A stretch of DNA of 64,000 nucleotides from Desertivirga xinjiangensis (GTDB lineage Bacteria > Bacteroidota > Bacteroidia > Sphingobacteriales > Sphingobacteriaceae), in assembly GCF_024436435.1 (NCBI RefSeq), contig NZ_JAFMZP010000001.1, positions 1,054,001-1,118,000 of the forward strand, read 5' to 3'. Positions within the stretch are counted from its first letter, which is position 1. The number at the start of each line of letters is the position of its first letter. This document shows, piece after piece, positions 63,839 through 64,000 of the stretch. The notes beneath the pieces were generated by a model. It made no database searches. It worked only from the letters and a program-made list of their open reading frames with translations, and was not told where the DNA came from. The position numbers and the translations under genes are program-made.

Positions 63839-64000
63839 ATGTACTATTTATTCATTACTAATTTCCTAAAAAGGGGAAGGTCTTCGTTCCTGAAATCATG
63901 TTGGATGATGATACCCCTTTTAATTATTTCCCTGATACATATCTCAGCAGCTGCACGGGCACAAAACATCAGTCTGAAAATGGAAAATGCAACTGTCAAA
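63839..64000 (+). CDS. TonB-dependent receptor, N-terminus (runs off the window)
   Basis: Exactly 54 codons remain before the edge. Signal-type start 'MYYLFITNFLKRG' and 'ISLIHISAAARAQNISLKM', then 'ENATVK', the opening of an STN domain ('QNISLKMENATVK' pattern). In Bacteroidota this layout follows FecR genes in SusC/RagA-like receptors. Type of receptor cannot be confirmed. Confidence 0.75.
   Translation, partial: MYYLFITNFLKRGRSSFLKSCWMMIPLLIISLIHISAAARAQNISLKMENATVK

Noticed and set aside
1-64000. CRISPR array
   Set aside because: No regularly spaced repeats were seen by eye anywhere in the window.

Overview
The window is chromosomal DNA from a member of the Bacteroidota, most likely the Sphingobacteriaceae (Pedobacter/Mucilaginibacter-like). 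Evidence: TonB-dependent receptors preceded by ECF sigma/FecR pairs, a type IX secretion C-terminal sorting domain, many SPII lipoproteins, and TAnnTTTG-like promoter elements. The genus is inference. No tRNA, rRNA, CRISPR array or intact insertion sequence was seen.

Layout. (1) 1-6430 is a worn accessory region: the end of what looks like a conjugative element (CHAP peptidase tail, frameshifted lipoprotein, small unknown genes), a broken AAA/DUF4143 ATPase, secreted unknowns, a LytTR protein that has lost its receiver, and a decayed CD-NTase (CBASS signal synthase) fragment. (2) 7011-20332 is a stress and redox block with visibly higher GC: KefF/KefC-type K+ efflux pair, OsmC, Crp/Fnr regulator, isochorismatase-like hydrolase, a luciferase-like monooxygenase remnant, pirin, VOC protein and small GNAT proteins. 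It ends in a tight five-gene run: cNMP-domain histidine kinase, response regulator fused to a thioredoxin-reductase-like flavoprotein, UBP zinc-finger protein, EgtB and EgtD (ergothioneine synthesis). (3) 20333-28500 is a patchwork of single, often AT-rich genes and fragments (membrane protein, AgcS symporter, DUF4406-like protein, ABM protein, DHFR-family protein, SPL-like radical SAM protein, AHSA1 protein) with several pseudogenes. (4) 28498-36435 holds a glycine-zipper lipoprotein, elongation factor P and an amino-sugar locus (NagA, NagB-like, LacI-type regulator, Gfo/Idh oxidoreductase, MFS transporter). Two promoter regions in this locus share a regulator-like motif. (5) 36700-53967 is one long surface-uptake operon: ECF sigma, FecR, STN-containing TonB receptor, two lipoproteins, three fasciclin lipoproteins, an Oar-like TonB receptor and a TIG/NHL lipoprotein. 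(6) 54520-61673 holds an enolase-superfamily enzyme, a second pirin, a giant repeat protein exported by T9SS and other small genes. (7) 61930-64000 starts a second sigma/FecR/TonB receptor locus, cut by the window edge.

How it works together. The ergothioneine pair sits directly behind a two-component system whose response regulator carries an FAD/NAD(P)H module with no redox-active cysteine pair, which suggests sensing of flavin or pyridine-nucleotide state, or of a small thiol, rather than classical thioredoxin reduction. The fasciclin operon looks like a FecI/FecR/FecA-type cell-surface signalling circuit driving its own receptor and a set of adhesive or ligand-capturing lipoproteins, without a SusD. 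All functions are read from translated sequence and family knowledge; no search was run.
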